A model generated the notes under the pieces. That model had not been told where the DNA came from. It was given only the letters and a program-made list of their open reading frames with translations, and did not search any database. The translations under genes were made by a program, and so were the position numbers. Shown piece after piece: positions 8,670-9,031 of a stretch of DNA of 9,031 nt. Each line of letters starts with the position of its first letter. The first letter of the stretch is position 1. This stretch comes from Chitinophagales bacterium (GTDB lineage: Bacteria; Bacteroidota; Bacteroidia; Chitinophagales; UBA10324): the NCBI GenBank assembly GCA_013695715.1, contig JACCZZ010000411.1, forward strand, positions 1 to 9,031. Reading direction: 5' to 3'.

Positions 8670-8698
8670 TCACCATCATTTGCCCACGCTTAATGGTT

Positions 8699-8719
8699 CC
8701 CTTCGACCCCAACTCAGGG
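8699..8719. repeat. REP-like intergenic palindrome (single copy in window)
   Basis: CCCT (8699-8702) and AGGG (8716-8719) form imperfect inverted arms, extended by GA (8705-8706) with TC (8714-8715) across a 2-base bulge. The core CCCTTCGAC...CTCAGGG resembles short palindromic intergenic repeats that are scattered in many bacterial genomes. Only one copy is present here, so repeat status is inferred from resemblance. Confidence 0.3.
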
Positions 8720-8754
8720 CAGGCTTTAAACTCTCCATGACAGCGCTTTTTTAG

Positions 8755-8774
8755 ACTTTTTCTTTGTAAAAAGT
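8755..8774. other. Short A-T hairpin
   Basis: A perfect 7-base inverted repeat pairs ACTTTTT (8755-8761) with AAAAAGT (8768-8774) around a 6-base loop. It lies between the REP-like palindrome and the - strand gene end at 8897. It lacks a G-C rich stem and a clear T-run on either side, so a terminator role for the - strand gene is only possible. Confidence 0.3.
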
Positions 8775-8896
8775 TGGGTGAGATAGGTTTCACTAAACTT
8801 CAATCAAACTAATATTCAGCAAGGGCTTCAAAAGTTTTACCATTTTTCAGTCTTACACCTTTGTTTAAAATGAAAAAAAGTGCTTCTTAATTTAGT

Positions 8897-9031
8897 TCAC
8901 ACAATCAGCTGACCCAGTTCCCGCTTAAAAACCTCAGAGATGGCAGCATCACCGGTCCATAGATCTTTCTGAAGAAGATAGCTTTTCAGTTTTAAATAGC
9001 TGGTGATGGCAAAACCGGTATTTCCCCATTG
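8897..9031 (-). CDS. C-terminal end of an unidentified - strand protein, 5' part outside window
   Basis: Reading the - strand from 9031, 44 codons stay open until a TGA at 8897-8899. The peptide begins QWGNTGFAITSYLKLKSY and ends AISEVFKRELGQLIV, with a balanced, soluble and partly helical composition. The other two - strand frames are closed by stops after 12 and 26 codons. I do not recognise the family and no motif points to a function. The gene would be convergent with rpoB, which suits the two-way terminator at 8390-8430. The short visible length leaves real doubt that it is coding. Confidence 0.45.
   Translation of the reverse strand, partial: QWGNTGFAITSYLKLKSYLLQKDLWTGDAAISEVFKRELGQLIV

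Larger units (their letters stand above)
8431..8896. other. Intergenic region without an intact gene
   Basis: I find no complete reading frame with a start on either strand. No rpoC start, tRNA or rRNA is seen. The stretch holds short coding-like runs on the - strand (8524-8625, 8598-8669 and 8809-8886) separated by stops and frame changes, a REP-like palindrome at 8699-8719 and a short hairpin at 8755-8774. It may be a decayed gene or genes plus intergenic repeats. Confidence 0.6.

Noticed and set aside
1..9031. CRISPR array, tRNA or rRNA genes, insertion sequence or prophage
   Set aside because: No spaced direct repeats, cloverleaf, rRNA segments, transposase motifs or paired terminal repeats were seen.

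Overview
The window is most likely a piece of a Bacteroidota chromosome, probably near Chitinophagales or a related order (the order is a weak guess). The evidence is the style of the L1, L10, L12 and RNA polymerase beta proteins, A-rich translation starts without clear Shine-Dalgarno sequences, and an exact match to the Bacteroidota -7 promoter box (TAnnTTTG). All confidently called genes lie on the + strand. One probable gene end lies on the - strand at the right edge.

Positions 1-795 hold the 3' part of a gene for a secreted DNase I-like endonuclease/exonuclease/phosphatase-family hydrolase. Positions 885-2561 encode a PolX-type protein: HhH motifs, a family-X polymerase core and a C-terminal PHP domain. 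Its PHP metal ligands are intact, but the three polymerase aspartates are all replaced, so it is predicted to be an exonuclease without polymerase activity. Positions 2562-2776 are non-coding and contain a good Bacteroidota-type promoter.

Positions 2777-8367 form a compact unit, rplA-rplJ-rplL-rpoB. It supplies the L1 stalk protein, the L10/L12 stalk and the RNA polymerase beta subunit. Rifampicin-pocket and catalytic residues of beta look wild-type. A strong GAAA-loop hairpin terminator follows 22 bases after the rpoB stop. From 8431 to 8896 I see no intact gene, only short coding-like fragments on the - strand, a REP-like palindrome and a hairpin. Positions 8897-9031 look like the last 44 codons of an unidentified - strand gene that converges on rpoB.

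The main observation is that this normally larger cluster is cut at both ends. The usual upstream genes (secE, nusG, rplK) are replaced by polX and a new promoter, with rplA apparently starting at TTG. The usual downstream gene rpoC is absent and a terminator stands in its place. I found no new defence system, CRISPR array, tRNA or insertion sequence.
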